Assembly: GCA_944391355.1 (NCBI GenBank)
Contig: CALXTG010000056.1
Span: forward strand, 1 to 8,774
Direction: 5' to 3'
Source: an uncultured Alphaproteobacteria bacterium
Lineage (GTDB): Bacteria > Pseudomonadota > Alphaproteobacteria > RF32 > CAG-239
DNA: 8,774 nt
The translations under genes and the position numbers were made by a program. Under the pieces are notes generated by a model, which saw only the letters and a list, made by a program, of their open reading frames with translations, searched no databases and had not been told where the DNA came from. Below are positions 1-7,353 of this stretch, piece after piece; the first letter of the stretch is position 1; each line of letters starts with the position of its first letter.

Positions 1-784
1 CGGGGAGTGCGAATGTCCGTCGGGACAGATTTTATCAGACGGACAATGTGAGCAAGCCGATTGCAGCAACGGCGGCATTATCTGTTCGGGAAGCACGCCG
101 GTCTGCGCCGAGAACGGGCAATGCGTCGAATGCGTTTCGGCTTCGGACTGCGGGGCGAATGAAATCTGCAGCGGAAACAGCTGCCAAACGGTAGACCGCT
201 GCAAAGACGTGAGCTGCTCGGGCGGCAAGAGTTGCAACCCGAACAACGGACAATGCATCTGCCCGAGCGGCCAGATTGACAACAACGGTGTTTGCGAAAC
301 CCCTGTTACTACACCTGTCGAACCTATTACGCCTACTGATCCGGATACGTCCACCACCGAGCCGGTTACGCCCACCGATCCGGATACGTCCACTACCGAG
401 CCGGTTACGCCTGCCGATCCGGATACGTCCACCACCGAGCCGGTTACGCCTACTGATCCGGATACGTCCATCACCGAGCCGGTTACGCCTACCGATCCGG
501 GTACGTCTACTACCGGGCCGGTTACTTCTACTTGCCCGGCAGGCACCATAAGCTATGGAGGAAGTTGTGTTGAATGTATCAGCGACAGCGACTGTACAGC
601 AGAAGAATGCAGAAATGGGGTTTGCGTACGATCGCAATATTGCTCGGCTAACGTATGTTTGACACGCGCGCTGTCGGCATGTGATTTCATGACCTGTCCC
701 TCGGATACAGTATGTGTCAACGGCCAATGTTTGGGTTGCCCTATAGGACAAAAACTTGTTAACGGCTATTGTGTAACAGAATAA
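1..784 (+). CDS. Cysteine-rich modular surface-type protein with Thr/Pro stalk (5' end outside window)
   Basis: The frame is open from base 2 to the TAA at 782-784, giving 260 visible residues. The true start lies upstream, and the ATG at 209 falls inside a module and is not the start. Residues 1-99 are Cys-rich modules (C-x-C-P-S-G, CSGGKSCNPNNGQC, CVECVSASDCG). Residues 107-177 are a low-complexity Thr/Pro/Asp stalk of 13-residue repeats. Residues 178-260 return to Cys-rich modules (CVECISDSDC, CVNGQCLGCPIGQ) and end in CVTE. The modules look EGF-like in spacing and probably form disulfides outside the cytoplasm, but the signal peptide or lipobox that would prove export is outside the window. 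No transmembrane or LPXTG-like anchor is seen at the C-terminus. The N-terminal modules are nearly identical to those of the oppositely oriented gene at the right edge, so the two are paralogues. Function is unknown; an adhesin or surface-display protein is an inference. Confidence 0.88.
   Translation, partial: GECECPSGQILSDGQCEQADCSNGGIICSGSTPVCAENGQCVECVSASDCGANEICSGNSCQTVDRCKDVSCSGGKSCNPNNGQCICPSGQIDNNGVCETPVTTPVEPITPTDPDTSTTEPVTPTDPDTSTTEPVTPADPDTSTTEPVTPTDPDTSITEPVTPTDPGTSTTGPVTSTCPAGTISYGGSCVECISDSDCTAEECRNGVCVRSQYCSANVCLTRALSACDFMTCPSDTVCVNGQCLGCPIGQKLVNGYCVTE
83..256 (+). repeat. Left arm of a 174-bp inverted homologous repeat (pairs with 8395-8568)
   Basis: This stretch encodes the CSGSTPVCA...NPNNGQC module. 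It aligns without gaps to the reverse complement of 8395-8568, with 13 mismatches in 174 bases by hand count (about 92.5% identity). It contains two uninterrupted identical blocks, 143-177 (35 bp) and 181-216 (36 bp). Both arms start and end at codon boundaries of their genes. A weaker gap-free extension continues to base 2 (partner up to 8649), with the first 24 bases again highly similar. Confidence 0.92.
320..532 (+). repeat. 39-bp tandem repeat, five full units plus a partial one
   Basis: Units begin at 320, 359, 398, 437 and 476, with an 18-bp partial unit at 515-532. Each encodes a 13-residue variant of EPVTPTDPDTSTT. Variation is small: V/I at position 3, T/A at 6, D/G at 9 and T/I at 12, and the last partial unit starts with G. 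A multiple-of-three unit lets copy number change without a frameshift. The Pro/Thr content suggests an extended stalk between two Cys-rich heads, possibly O-glycosylated; that is inference. Confidence 0.93.
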
Positions 785-803
785 CATAAACGCCGACGAA
801 CCC

Positions 804-834
804 AAAAACAGCCTTATCATAAGGCTGTTTTTTT
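804..834 (+). terminator. Intrinsic terminator, probably bidirectional
   Basis: The stem CAGCCTTA / TAAGGCTG has a TCA loop (817-819). Flanking A-run and T-run bases extend the pairing to 804-816 / 820-832. On the plus strand it is followed by a run of T, 20 bp after the TAA of the Cys-rich gene. On the minus strand the same stem is followed by five T, so it can also stop transcripts leaving recG. Confidence 0.88.
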
Positions 835-871
835 ATAAAAATTCAAGACAAACGACTCAGAGGGAGAAGCT

Positions 872-934
872 ATGGTAAGCAATATCCGTCCTGCCAAACT
901 GTTGTGTCTCCTTAAGGTGTTCGCTGGATATTGA
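872..934 (+). CDS. Possible 20-residue small protein or leader peptide
   Basis: An ATG at 872 is preceded by a strong Shine-Dalgarno sequence, AGAGGGAG (859-866), at a 5-nt spacing. The frame runs to TGA at 932-934. The peptide begins MVSNIRPAKL and ends LCLLKVFAGY, with basic residues at 6, 9 and 15 in an otherwise hydrophobic chain. A run of seven T (942-948) and a terminator-like stem follow directly. I do not recognise the peptide. It sits between the terminator of the left gene and the 3' end of recG, which is convergent. No convincing promoter is seen; a TATAAA at 834-839 could be a -10 element but lacks a good -35. A Shine-Dalgarno match next to a short ORF can occur by chance, so this remains a candidate. 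Confidence 0.4.
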   Translation: MVSNIRPAKLLCLLKVFAGY

Positions 935-948
935 GGGGAGATTTTTTT
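907..948 (+). terminator. Terminator-like hairpin after the small ORF
   Basis: TCTCCTT (907-913) can pair with GGGGAGA (935-941), five Watson-Crick pairs plus two G-U, and is followed immediately by seven T (942-948). The loop is long (21 nt) and the stem is moderate. A competing helix CAATATCC / GGATATTG (880-887 / 926-933) and a second competing pair GGAGA (863-867) / TCTCC (907-911) are possible. The set resembles an attenuator, but no plus-strand gene follows. Confidence 0.35.
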
Positions 949-3031
949 ATAACAACGGGGTGGCCTGCATGGCATATTCTTCTTTTTCAAACAGATACAG
1001 CAAAATCCGCAGTGTCTGTCCGCGCGCGCTTTGCAGCTGCGGATCGGCGGCAACAATCATCTGTGCGTCTTTATGCGCAGTATAGAGCAGGTCTTTATGC
1101 GCGCTCAGATCAGCCAGGCGGAATTCATCAAAACCGGACTGCCGGGTGCCGAGCAATTCGCCGCCGCCGCGCAGTTCCAAATCTTCTTCGGCAATTCGGA
1201 AGCCGTCCTCGGTTTCGCGCATAATATTCAGCCTGGCGCGCGAATTTTCGCTCAAAGGCGGATTATAAAGCAGAATACAGGTTGAAGCCTCAAAGCCGCG
1301 CTTAATCCGCCCGCGCAGCTGGTGCAACTGTGCCAGGCCGAAACGCTCGGCGTGCTCGATAACCATAACCGTCGCCTCGGGGACATTCACGCCGACCTCA
1401 ATAACCGTAGTGGCAACCAGCAGTTTGATATCGCCTTTTTTAAAGCTTTCCATAACCTGGTCTTTTTCTTTTTCCTTCATCTTGCCGTGAACCAGACCGA
1501 CCGCGCTGCCGAAATATTTTTGCAAACTTTCAAAACGGCCGATTGCCGCCGCCAAATCGATTTTTTCCGATTCCTCAACCAGCGGACAGACCCAGTAAGC
1601 TCTTGCGCCGTTTTGAATCTTGCGTTGCAGCGCGGTGACGATTTCCGGCAGCTTGTCGAGCGGCATAACCCGGGTATCAACCGGTTTGCGCCCCTCGGGC
1701 ACCTGATCGATTTTTGAATATTCCATATCGCCGTAGGCTGTCAGCACCAGAGTCCGGGGAATAGGGGTGGCGGTCATCACCAGAATATCGGCCTGGTTGC
1801 CTTTTTCCGACAAACTGAGACGCTGATGTACGCCGAAACGGTGCTGTTCGTCAACCACCACGCAGGCCAGGTCTTTAAACGTAACGTCTTCGACAAACAG
1901 GGCATGGGTGCCGATAATAATGTCGATTTTGCCGGCGGCCAGATCTTCCAGCAGTTTGGTTCGGCTTTTGCCTTTGGTACGCCCGGTCAGCAACTCGGTG
2001 CGGATGCCGATGTTTTCGCACAGCGGCTGGATTGTCTCCAAATGCTGTTTGGCCAGAATTTCGGTCGGCGCCATAATTGCCGCCTGCGTGCCGCATTCGA
2101 CCGCATTCAGCATTGTCAGCAGCGCGACAATGGTTTTGCCGCTGCCGACATCTCCCTGCAAAAGCCGCAGCATACGATAAGGAGAAGCCTGATCAGCGCC
2201 GATTTCTTTTAAAACCCGCTCCTGCGCTTCGGTTAATTTAAAATTCAGACTGTCAAGCACCTTTTTGCGCAGCAGGCCGTTGCCTTTGATTTCGCGGCCG
2301 CATTGTTTTTTTACCTCGCGGCGCACCATGGCCAAAGCCAGCTGATTAGCCAGCAGCTCGTCATAAGCCAGCCGCTGCCGGGGCAGGGATAAGGGCAGCA
2401 GGTCGGCGGCGTTCTGCGGACGGTGCGCGGCGGCAAGCGCTTCGTTGAAAGTCGGAAACTTGCGGGCTTTGCTAAAATTCGGCTCCAGCCATTCCGGCAG
2501 TCTGGGAACCCTTTGCAATGCCTGTTTAATGATTTTGTTTAAGATTTTGTTTGAAACGCCGGCCGTTAACGGATAGACCGCTTCAATTCCCATAACCGAA
2601 GGCGCTTCCTGCGGCCGCACGATATAGTCGGGGTGCGACATCTGCCATTGGCCGTTAAAGCTTTCGAGCTTGCCGCTGACAATTCTTTCCTGTCCGACCG
2701 GCAGATTTTTAGCAATCGACTGCGCATAAACTTTGAAAAAAATCAGCGTCAGCTGGTCAGTTCCGTCAGAGCAGATGACCCGGTAAGGCTGTTTTGAGGT
2801 TTTCGGGGCGACATGTTCAATGATTTTGACTTTAAGGCTGACAATCAGATTAGGGCGGGCATTGATAAGGGGCGGGGAATAAGTCCGGTCGATAAGGTTA
2901 ACCGGCAGATGCCACAACAAATCGGCCACTCTGCCGCCGCAGAGTCGCTGCAATAATTTTTCGCCTTTGTCGCCCACGCCGCCGAGCGTGGCAACCGAAG
3001 CAAACAAAGGAAAAAGAATTTCCGGACGCAT
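947..3031 (-). CDS. recG: ATP-dependent DNA helicase RecG
   Basis: RecG is a cytoplasmic SF2 translocase that reverses stalled forks and processes Holliday junctions and R/D-loops. At 694 residues it matches the family length (about 690). The N-terminal helix-rich part and OB-fold wedge occupy roughly residues 1-160. The first RecA-like lobe carries Walker A GDVGSGKT (293-300), DEQH (394-397) and TATP (420-423). The second lobe carries HGKMKEKEKD (515-524) and motif VI QLRGRIKRG (571-579). A TRG-type segment with RGGGELLGTRQSG lies at 621-633. Motif VI is odd: the family normally reads GRVGRG, whereas here Lys replaces the Gly between the two arginines. The start at 3031 was chosen because MRPEILFPLF matches family N-termini and GAGAAGAG (3037-3044) sits 5 nt upstream. 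The longer frame to 3118 would reach the mfd start codon and adds a non-family N-terminus. It is divergent from mfd. Confidence 0.96.
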   Translation of the reverse strand: MRPEILFPLFASVATLGGVGDKGEKLLQRLCGGRVADLLWHLPVNLIDRTYSPPLINARPNLIVSLKVKIIEHVAPKTSKQPYRVICSDGTDQLTLIFFKVYAQSIAKNLPVGQERIVSGKLESFNGQWQMSHPDYIVRPQEAPSVMGIEAVYPLTAGVSNKILNKIIKQALQRVPRLPEWLEPNFSKARKFPTFNEALAAAHRPQNAADLLPLSLPRQRLAYDELLANQLALAMVRREVKKQCGREIKGNGLLRKKVLDSLNFKLTEAQERVLKEIGADQASPYRMLRLLQGDVGSGKTIVALLTMLNAVECGTQAAIMAPTEILAKQHLETIQPLCENIGIRTELLTGRTKGKSRTKLLEDLAAGKIDIIIGTHALFVEDVTFKDLACVVVDEQHRFGVHQRLSLSEKGNQADILVMTATPIPRTLVLTAYGDMEYSKIDQVPEGRKPVDTRVMPLDKLPEIVTALQRKIQNGARAYWVCPLVEESEKIDLAAAIGRFESLQKYFGSAVGLVHGKMKEKEKDQVMESFKKGDIKLLVATTVIEVGVNVPEATVMVIEHAERFGLAQLHQLRGRIKRGFEASTCILLYNPPLSENSRARLNIMRETEDGFRIAEEDLELRGGGELLGTRQSGFDEFRLADLSAHKDLLYTAHKDAQMIVAADPQLQSARGQTLRILLYLFEKEEYAMQATPLL

Positions 3032-3036
3032 GACTG

Positions 3037-3044
3037 CTCTTCTC
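3037..3044 (-). promoter_or_regulatory. Shine-Dalgarno sequence deciding the recG start
   Basis: Read on the minus strand this is GAGAAGAG, ending 5 nt before the ATG at 3031-3029. It supports this start over the in-frame upstream ATG at 3118. Confidence 0.7.
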
Positions 3045-3055
3045 AAAAAAATCTG

Positions 3056-3084
3056 TTGCCTAACTGATGGCAATTGTATATATA
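3056..3084 (+). promoter_or_regulatory. Candidate promoter for mfd, overlapping the recG promoter
   Basis: TTGCCT (3056-3061) and TATATA (3079-3084) are spaced by 17 bp. A neighbouring TATTAT (3083-3088) is an alternative -10. The predicted start near 3091 leaves a short leader containing GAAGA (3106-3110), 6 nt before the mfd ATG. The overlap with the recG promoter would make the two polymerases compete. Confidence 0.35.
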
Positions 3085-3101
3085 TTATGCCGATATGTAA
3101 A
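3073..3101 (-). promoter_or_regulatory. Candidate sigma70-type promoter for recG
   Basis: On the minus strand, TTTACA (3101-3096) and TACAAT (3078-3073) are separated by 17 bp, close to the -35/-10 consensus. Transcription would begin near 3066, leaving a leader of about 35 nt with the Shine-Dalgarno sequence. Assigned by eye only. Confidence 0.5.
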
Positions 3102-3116
3102 TAATGAAGAACAGCC

Positions 3117-6100
3117 ATGTTGAATGATATTGCCAGCCTGAAAAATAAAACCGTTGCCGCCGTGCCGGACGGTTATGACGCTTTTTTGCTCAAAGAATTG
3201 GCCGCCGGTTCTTCAACCGATATCCTCTATATTGTCAGCGACGGTTTTGCTTTGGAGCGTACCGCCGCGCTTCTGAATTACATCGCGCCCGAAATCCGCA
3301 CCCTTAAATTTCCTGCTTGGGATACTGTTCCTTATGACCGTGTTTCGCCGAATGTCAATGTCGTTGCCCAGCGTCTGGCTGTTTTATCCGAACTGGCCGC
3401 ACGTCCGAACCCCGACAAAAAACATCCGCGGGTAATCATTGCCAGCGTTTCCGCCGTTTTGCAAAAGCTGCCGCCGCAAAAGATTTTTCTTAATGCAATG
3501 CGTGAAGTTAAAGTCGGTAAGGAATTAAATTTTAATGATTTTATGCATTATGCCGCTGTTAACGGATATAACCGTGTCGAACAGGTGATTGAACCCGGCG
3601 AATATGCGGTGCGCGGCGATATTATCGATATTTTTCCGGTCGGCACCGAAGAACCGCTGCGTATTGATTTATTCGGGGACGAGGTCGAACGTATCCGTAC
3701 CTTTGACGCAATGAGCCAGCGCACCACCGGCGAACTGGCCCATTATAATTTTGACGTGATGAGCGAAGTCGTGCTTGACGCCAATACCGTCAAAAATTTT
3801 CGCAGCCGTTATCGTGAAGCTTTCGGCGCAGCTTTCAAAGATGATGAAATTTATGAAGCCGTTTCCAATTCCAGAAAATATCTCGGTATGGAAAACTGGC
3901 TGCCTTTCTTTTATGAACACAAGCTGCCGACTTTGTTTGATTATATCCCGCTCGCCGCGGTGATTGCCGGCCGCAATGTCGGGGAGGCGGTCAAATCCAA
4001 AACCGAAAGCATTGCCGATTATTATACCGCCCGCCTGGAAGCTTTGAAAGTTAAATCGGCTGCGGAAGTTGACGTTTATCGTCCGGTTCCTCCCGAAGAG
4101 ATGTTTTTAACCGCCGCTGAATTTCAGGCGATATTAAAGAAAAAACAAGCCGCGGCTTTCACCAATCTGACGCTGCCGGAAGATGAAAACACCCTCAGCG
4201 CCGGGGTTCTGCCGGGACGCGAATTTGCCCAGGCGCGCAGCGTCACTGCCGCGCAGGTTTATGATGATTTAAAAGCTTACCTGCAGGAAAACGGCAAATT
4301 GCGCCGCATTATTTTTGCCTATTCCGAAGGCTCGCGCGAACGTCTGTTTTCGCTGATGGCCGAACACGGTATCAGCGATGTCCGCTTTGTTGAAGACTGG
4401 GACGAACTTCTGAACACGCCGAAAAACAAAACCGCCATGGCGGTGCTGAATCTGGCCCACGGTTTCAGAGGCGAGGGCTGGTGCGTTATCACCGAACAGG
4501 ATATCTTAGGTGAAAGACAGAACCGCCGCGTCAGCAAAAAAGTCACCTCTAAAGATTTCATTGCCGATGTTTCAGCTTTGAGCGTCGGCGAACTGGTCGT
4601 GCATATCGAACACGGCATCGGCCGGTTTCAGGGACTGGAAAATATTACGGCCGGCGGGGCGCCGCATGACTGCCTGAAGATTCTTTATGCCAATGACGCC
4701 AAACTTTTTGTTCCGGTCGAAAATATCGATGTTATCTCCCGCTACGGGCTGGAAGACGAAAACATTCAGCTGGACACCATCGGCGGCCTGGCCTGGCAGG
4801 CTAAAAAAGCGCGGGTTAAACAGCGGATTCGCGATATTGCCGAGAAACTGATAAAAATCGCCGCCGAGCGCCATTTAAAAACTGCCGATGTTTTTATGCC
4901 GCCGCAGGGGCTGTATGATGAATTCTGCGCCAAATTTCCCTACAGCGAAACGGATGACCAGCTTAACGCCATTGCCGATGTCATGCAGGATTTAAATGCC
5001 GGAATCCCGATGGATCGCCTGGTCTGCGGCGATGTCGGTTTCGGCAAAACCGAAGTTGCGCTGCGCGCCGCTTTTGCCGTGGCCGCTTCCGGCGGTCAGG
5101 TCGCGGTTGTCGTGCCGACCACTTTGCTGGCGCGGCAGCATTATCATAATTTTTTACAGCGGATGGAAAACTTTCCGCTTAAGGTAAAAATGCTTTCCCG
5201 GCTGGTAACGCCGAAAGAAGCCGAAGAAGTTAAGCGCGGCCTGGCTGAAGGCTCGGTTGATATTGTCATCGGCACGCATGCATTGTTGGCCAAAGATATT
5301 AAATTTTCCAATCTCGGCCTGCTGATTATTGACGAAGAACAGCATTTCGGGGTTGCCCATAAAGAAAAACTCAAACAGCTGAAATCCGATGTCCATGTTT
5401 TGACGCTGACCGCCACGCCGATTCCGCGGACGCTGCAATTGTCGCTGACCGGCGTCAAACAACTGAGCATTATCGCCACGCCGCCGGTTGACCGCCTGGC
5501 GGCCCGAACTTTTGTCATGCCTTTTGATAAGGTTATGATAAAAGAAGCGATTTACCGCGAAAAATTCCGTCACGGCCAGACTTTCTTCGTTTGCCCGCGG
5601 GTTTCGGATATCTACGGGGTTGAAAAAGAACTACGCGCTCTGGTGCCGGATATCAAAATTTTGGTGGCTCACGGCCAAATGCCGGTCAAACAGCTTGAAA
5701 ACGTCATGAACGAATTTGCCGACGGCAAAGCCGATTTGCTGCTCTCGACCACGATTATCGAATCCGGAATTGATATGCCGAGCGTCAATACCATGATTAT
5801 CCACCGCGCCGATATGTTCGGTTTGGCGCAGCTCTATCAGCTTAAAGGCCGGGTAGGGCGTGCCAAGCTGCGCGGTTACTGCTATTTTACCGTTCCGCGG
5901 CAGAAAGTCTTAAAACCGATTGCCGAACGCCGCCTGAATATTTTACAGGCTCTGGATACGCTCGGCGCCGGTTTTTCGCTGGCCAGTCACGATATGGATA
6001 TCCGCGGGTCGGGCAATATCCTCGGCGAGGAACAGTCCGGCCATATTAAAGAAGTTGGTATCGCGCTGTATCAGCATATGCTGGAAGAGGAAATTATGCG

Positions 6101-6602
6101 TCTGAAAGCCGGCGAGTTCGGCGAAAAGCAAAAAGAAACCGGCGATTGGGCGCCGCAGATAACCACCGGTATTCCGATTATGATTCCCGAAACCTATGTC
6201 CGCGATTTGGGCGTCCGTCTGGGGCTGTATAAGCGTATCGGCGAAATCAAGGACAAAGCCGGCCTGCTGGATATGCGCGAAGAACTGATTGACCGCTTCG
6301 GCAAACTCCCCGAAGAAGTTGACAACCTGCTCAAAACCGTTGAGATTAAACAGCTGTGCCGCGCCGCCAATGTTGAAAAAGTCGATGCCGGCGCCAAAGG
6401 AATTTTGCTGAGTTTTCATAATAATGTCTTTGCCGCGGCTGACAAGCTGCTGGACTTTGTCACCAAACAGTTCGGCCAGGTCAAAATTCGTCCCGACCAG
6501 AAATTGTTTATTGAAAAAAATCTTGAAAGTTATGCCGTAAGGGTAGAAACTATAAAAAATTATGTCGGTCGTCTGGCCGAAATGCTGACCCCGAAACCTT
6601 AA
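3117..6602 (+). CDS. mfd: Transcription-repair coupling factor Mfd
   Basis: Mfd binds RNA polymerase stalled at a lesion, translocates on upstream DNA to dislodge it, and recruits UvrA for excision repair. The 1161-residue length matches the family (E. coli 1148). The UvrB-like N-terminal module spans about 1-340 and contains the conserved FPAWDTVPYDRVSPN (65-79). The RNA polymerase-interacting domain begins near VGELVVHIEHGIGRF (490-504). The RecG-like motor follows with Walker A GDVGFGKT (638-645), DEEQ (739-742), TATP (765-768) and motif VI QLKGRVGR (908-915). The TRG segment includes DIRGSGNILGEEQSG (961-975). The TRCF C-terminal domain lies at roughly 1015-1110. All expected motor motifs are intact. 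The ATG has GAAGA 6 nt upstream and no better start is seen. It is divergent from recG and probably co-transcribed with the next gene, 14 bp downstream. Confidence 0.98.
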   Translation: MLNDIASLKNKTVAAVPDGYDAFLLKELAAGSSTDILYIVSDGFALERTAALLNYIAPEIRTLKFPAWDTVPYDRVSPNVNVVAQRLAVLSELAARPNPDKKHPRVIIASVSAVLQKLPPQKIFLNAMREVKVGKELNFNDFMHYAAVNGYNRVEQVIEPGEYAVRGDIIDIFPVGTEEPLRIDLFGDEVERIRTFDAMSQRTTGELAHYNFDVMSEVVLDANTVKNFRSRYREAFGAAFKDDEIYEAVSNSRKYLGMENWLPFFYEHKLPTLFDYIPLAAVIAGRNVGEAVKSKTESIADYYTARLEALKVKSAAEVDVYRPVPPEEMFLTAAEFQAILKKKQAAAFTNLTLPEDENTLSAGVLPGREFAQARSVTAAQVYDDLKAYLQENGKLRRIIFAYSEGSRERLFSLMAEHGISDVRFVEDWDELLNTPKNKTAMAVLNLAHGFRGEGWCVITEQDILGERQNRRVSKKVTSKDFIADVSALSVGELVVHIEHGIGRFQGLENITAGGAPHDCLKILYANDAKLFVPVENIDVISRYGLEDENIQLDTIGGLAWQAKKARVKQRIRDIAEKLIKIAAERHLKTADVFMPPQGLYDEFCAKFPYSETDDQLNAIADVMQDLNAGIPMDRLVCGDVGFGKTEVALRAAFAVAASGGQVAVVVPTTLLARQHYHNFLQRMENFPLKVKMLSRLVTPKEAEEVKRGLAEGSVDIVIGTHALLAKDIKFSNLGLLIIDEEQHFGVAHKEKLKQLKSDVHVLTLTATPIPRTLQLSLTGVKQLSIIATPPVDRLAARTFVMPFDKVMIKEAIYREKFRHGQTFFVCPRVSDIYGVEKELRALVPDIKILVAHGQMPVKQLENVMNEFADGKADLLLSTTIIESGIDMPSVNTMIIHRADMFGLAQLYQLKGRVGRAKLRGYCYFTVPRQKVLKPIAERRLNILQALDTLGAGFSLASHDMDIRGSGNILGEEQSGHIKEVGIALYQHMLEEEIMRLKAGEFGEKQKETGDWAPQITTGIPIMIPETYVRDLGVRLGLYKRIGEIKDKAGLLDMREELIDRFGKLPEEVDNLLKTVEIKQLCRAANVEKVDAGAKGILLSFHNNVFAAADKLLDFVTKQFGQVKIRPDQKLFIEKNLESYAVRVETIKNYVGRLAEMLTPKP

Positions 6603-6616
6603 CCGGCGGAAATCTC

Positions 6617-7315
6617 ATGTACTACGAAATGGAACAATCTTCCAATCCTGATTTTTATAATGTTGTTGTCCATTTGGTTTACAACAATAATATGATTGAA
6701 GAGACCGTTGCCATCAAAAAAATCTGGAAAAAAGGCGAATTTCTGTTTTTGGATTTATATTTCTACCGCACCAAAAAATCCCGGGTGATTAACGCCGCTT
6801 TTATCCACGATCTGCTCGATCTGACGACCGAAAAATATTACGATGACATGAATCTGCTTTATCTGGATTATCTGAGCCGGAAAGAAGAAACGCGGCAGGA
6901 GGAAGCGGAAGAGCTGCCGCCGCTGGAAAAAGCTTTTGACTTTAAATCTTTGGATAATATTCGCGATGACATCGTGATTTTAATTTTTATTGCCAAATGC
7001 AGCCGTTTTTTTTCCGACGTCAAATTACGGGTGATTGCCGATTACATGAACCGGCATAACACCAAAGCTCAGCTGCTGAGCGATAAATTTATCGCTGCCT
7101 ATCTGCAGGAACATAATCCCGATGAAGATGATTTTTATCATGCTTTGGATAATCTGCGGAGCAAAACCCCGGAACAGGCTGCCGAATTGGCTGCCGAAGT
7201 TATCAAAATCAGCTTATCGGACGGCTGCCTGCAATATAGCGAGCGTCTTTATCTGGCCGAGATTATGCAGGCGCTGCGAGAGTTTGGTCTTTGCCCCGAC
7301 ATCGGTTTGGAATAA
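6617..7315 (+). CDS. Uncharacterised protein, TerB-like C-terminal region, mfd operon
   Basis: 232 residues, predicted soluble, with no signal peptide or membrane segment. Residues 12-70 look beta-rich and end in a KSRVINAAFIHDLLDL stretch that loosely resembles a WYL-type fold. Residues 84-105 are a charged linker rich in Glu. Residues 113-228 are helical and include IKISLSDGCLQYSERLYLAEI (196-216 region), the Asp-Gly...Glu pattern typical of TerB-like helical domains. Both domain assignments are by eye and weak, especially WYL. It starts 14 bp after the mfd stop with a modest GGCGGAAA ribosome site, and its stop abuts a strong terminator, so it is the last gene of the mfd transcript. A role tied to Mfd is guilt by association only. 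Codon and base usage resemble mfd, so there is no sign of recent transfer. Confidence 0.88.
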   Translation: MYYEMEQSSNPDFYNVVVHLVYNNNMIEETVAIKKIWKKGEFLFLDLYFYRTKKSRVINAAFIHDLLDLTTEKYYDDMNLLYLDYLSRKEETRQEEAEELPPLEKAFDFKSLDNIRDDIVILIFIAKCSRFFSDVKLRVIADYMNRHNTKAQLLSDKFIAAYLQEHNPDEDDFYHALDNLRSKTPEQAAELAAEVIKISLSDGCLQYSERLYLAEIMQALREFGLCPDIGLE

Positions 7316-7345
7316 AGGCGGATTATTCTTAATCCGCCTGTTTTT
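7316..7345 (+). terminator. Intrinsic terminator of the mfd operon
   Basis: A perfect 10-bp stem AGGCGGATTA / TAATCCGCCT (7316-7325 / 7330-7339) has a TTCT loop and is followed by G and five T (7341-7345). It begins at the base after the TAA. On the minus strand the T-run is weaker (TTTATT), so it may act only partly for the facing gene. Confidence 0.93.
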
Positions 7346-7353
7346 ACCTTTTG

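Noticed and set aside
209..784. ATG at 209 as the start of the left gene
   Set aside because: The frame is open upstream to base 2 with matching Cys modules, and this Met arises only if the frame is cut; the codon at 209 lies inside the conserved module (frame position reads GTG, in KDVSC).
35..820. Long minus-strand open frame of 261 codons opposite the left cysteine-rich gene
   Set aside because: It is Arg-rich low-complexity sequence produced by the antisense of the 39-bp repeats and crosses the terminator; the plus frame has clear Cys modules.
3032..3118. N-terminal extension of recG to an ATG at 3118
   Set aside because: It adds 29 residues with no family similarity, spans the promoter region and overlaps the mfd start codon. 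The start at 3031 has a Shine-Dalgarno sequence and the usual RecG N-terminus.
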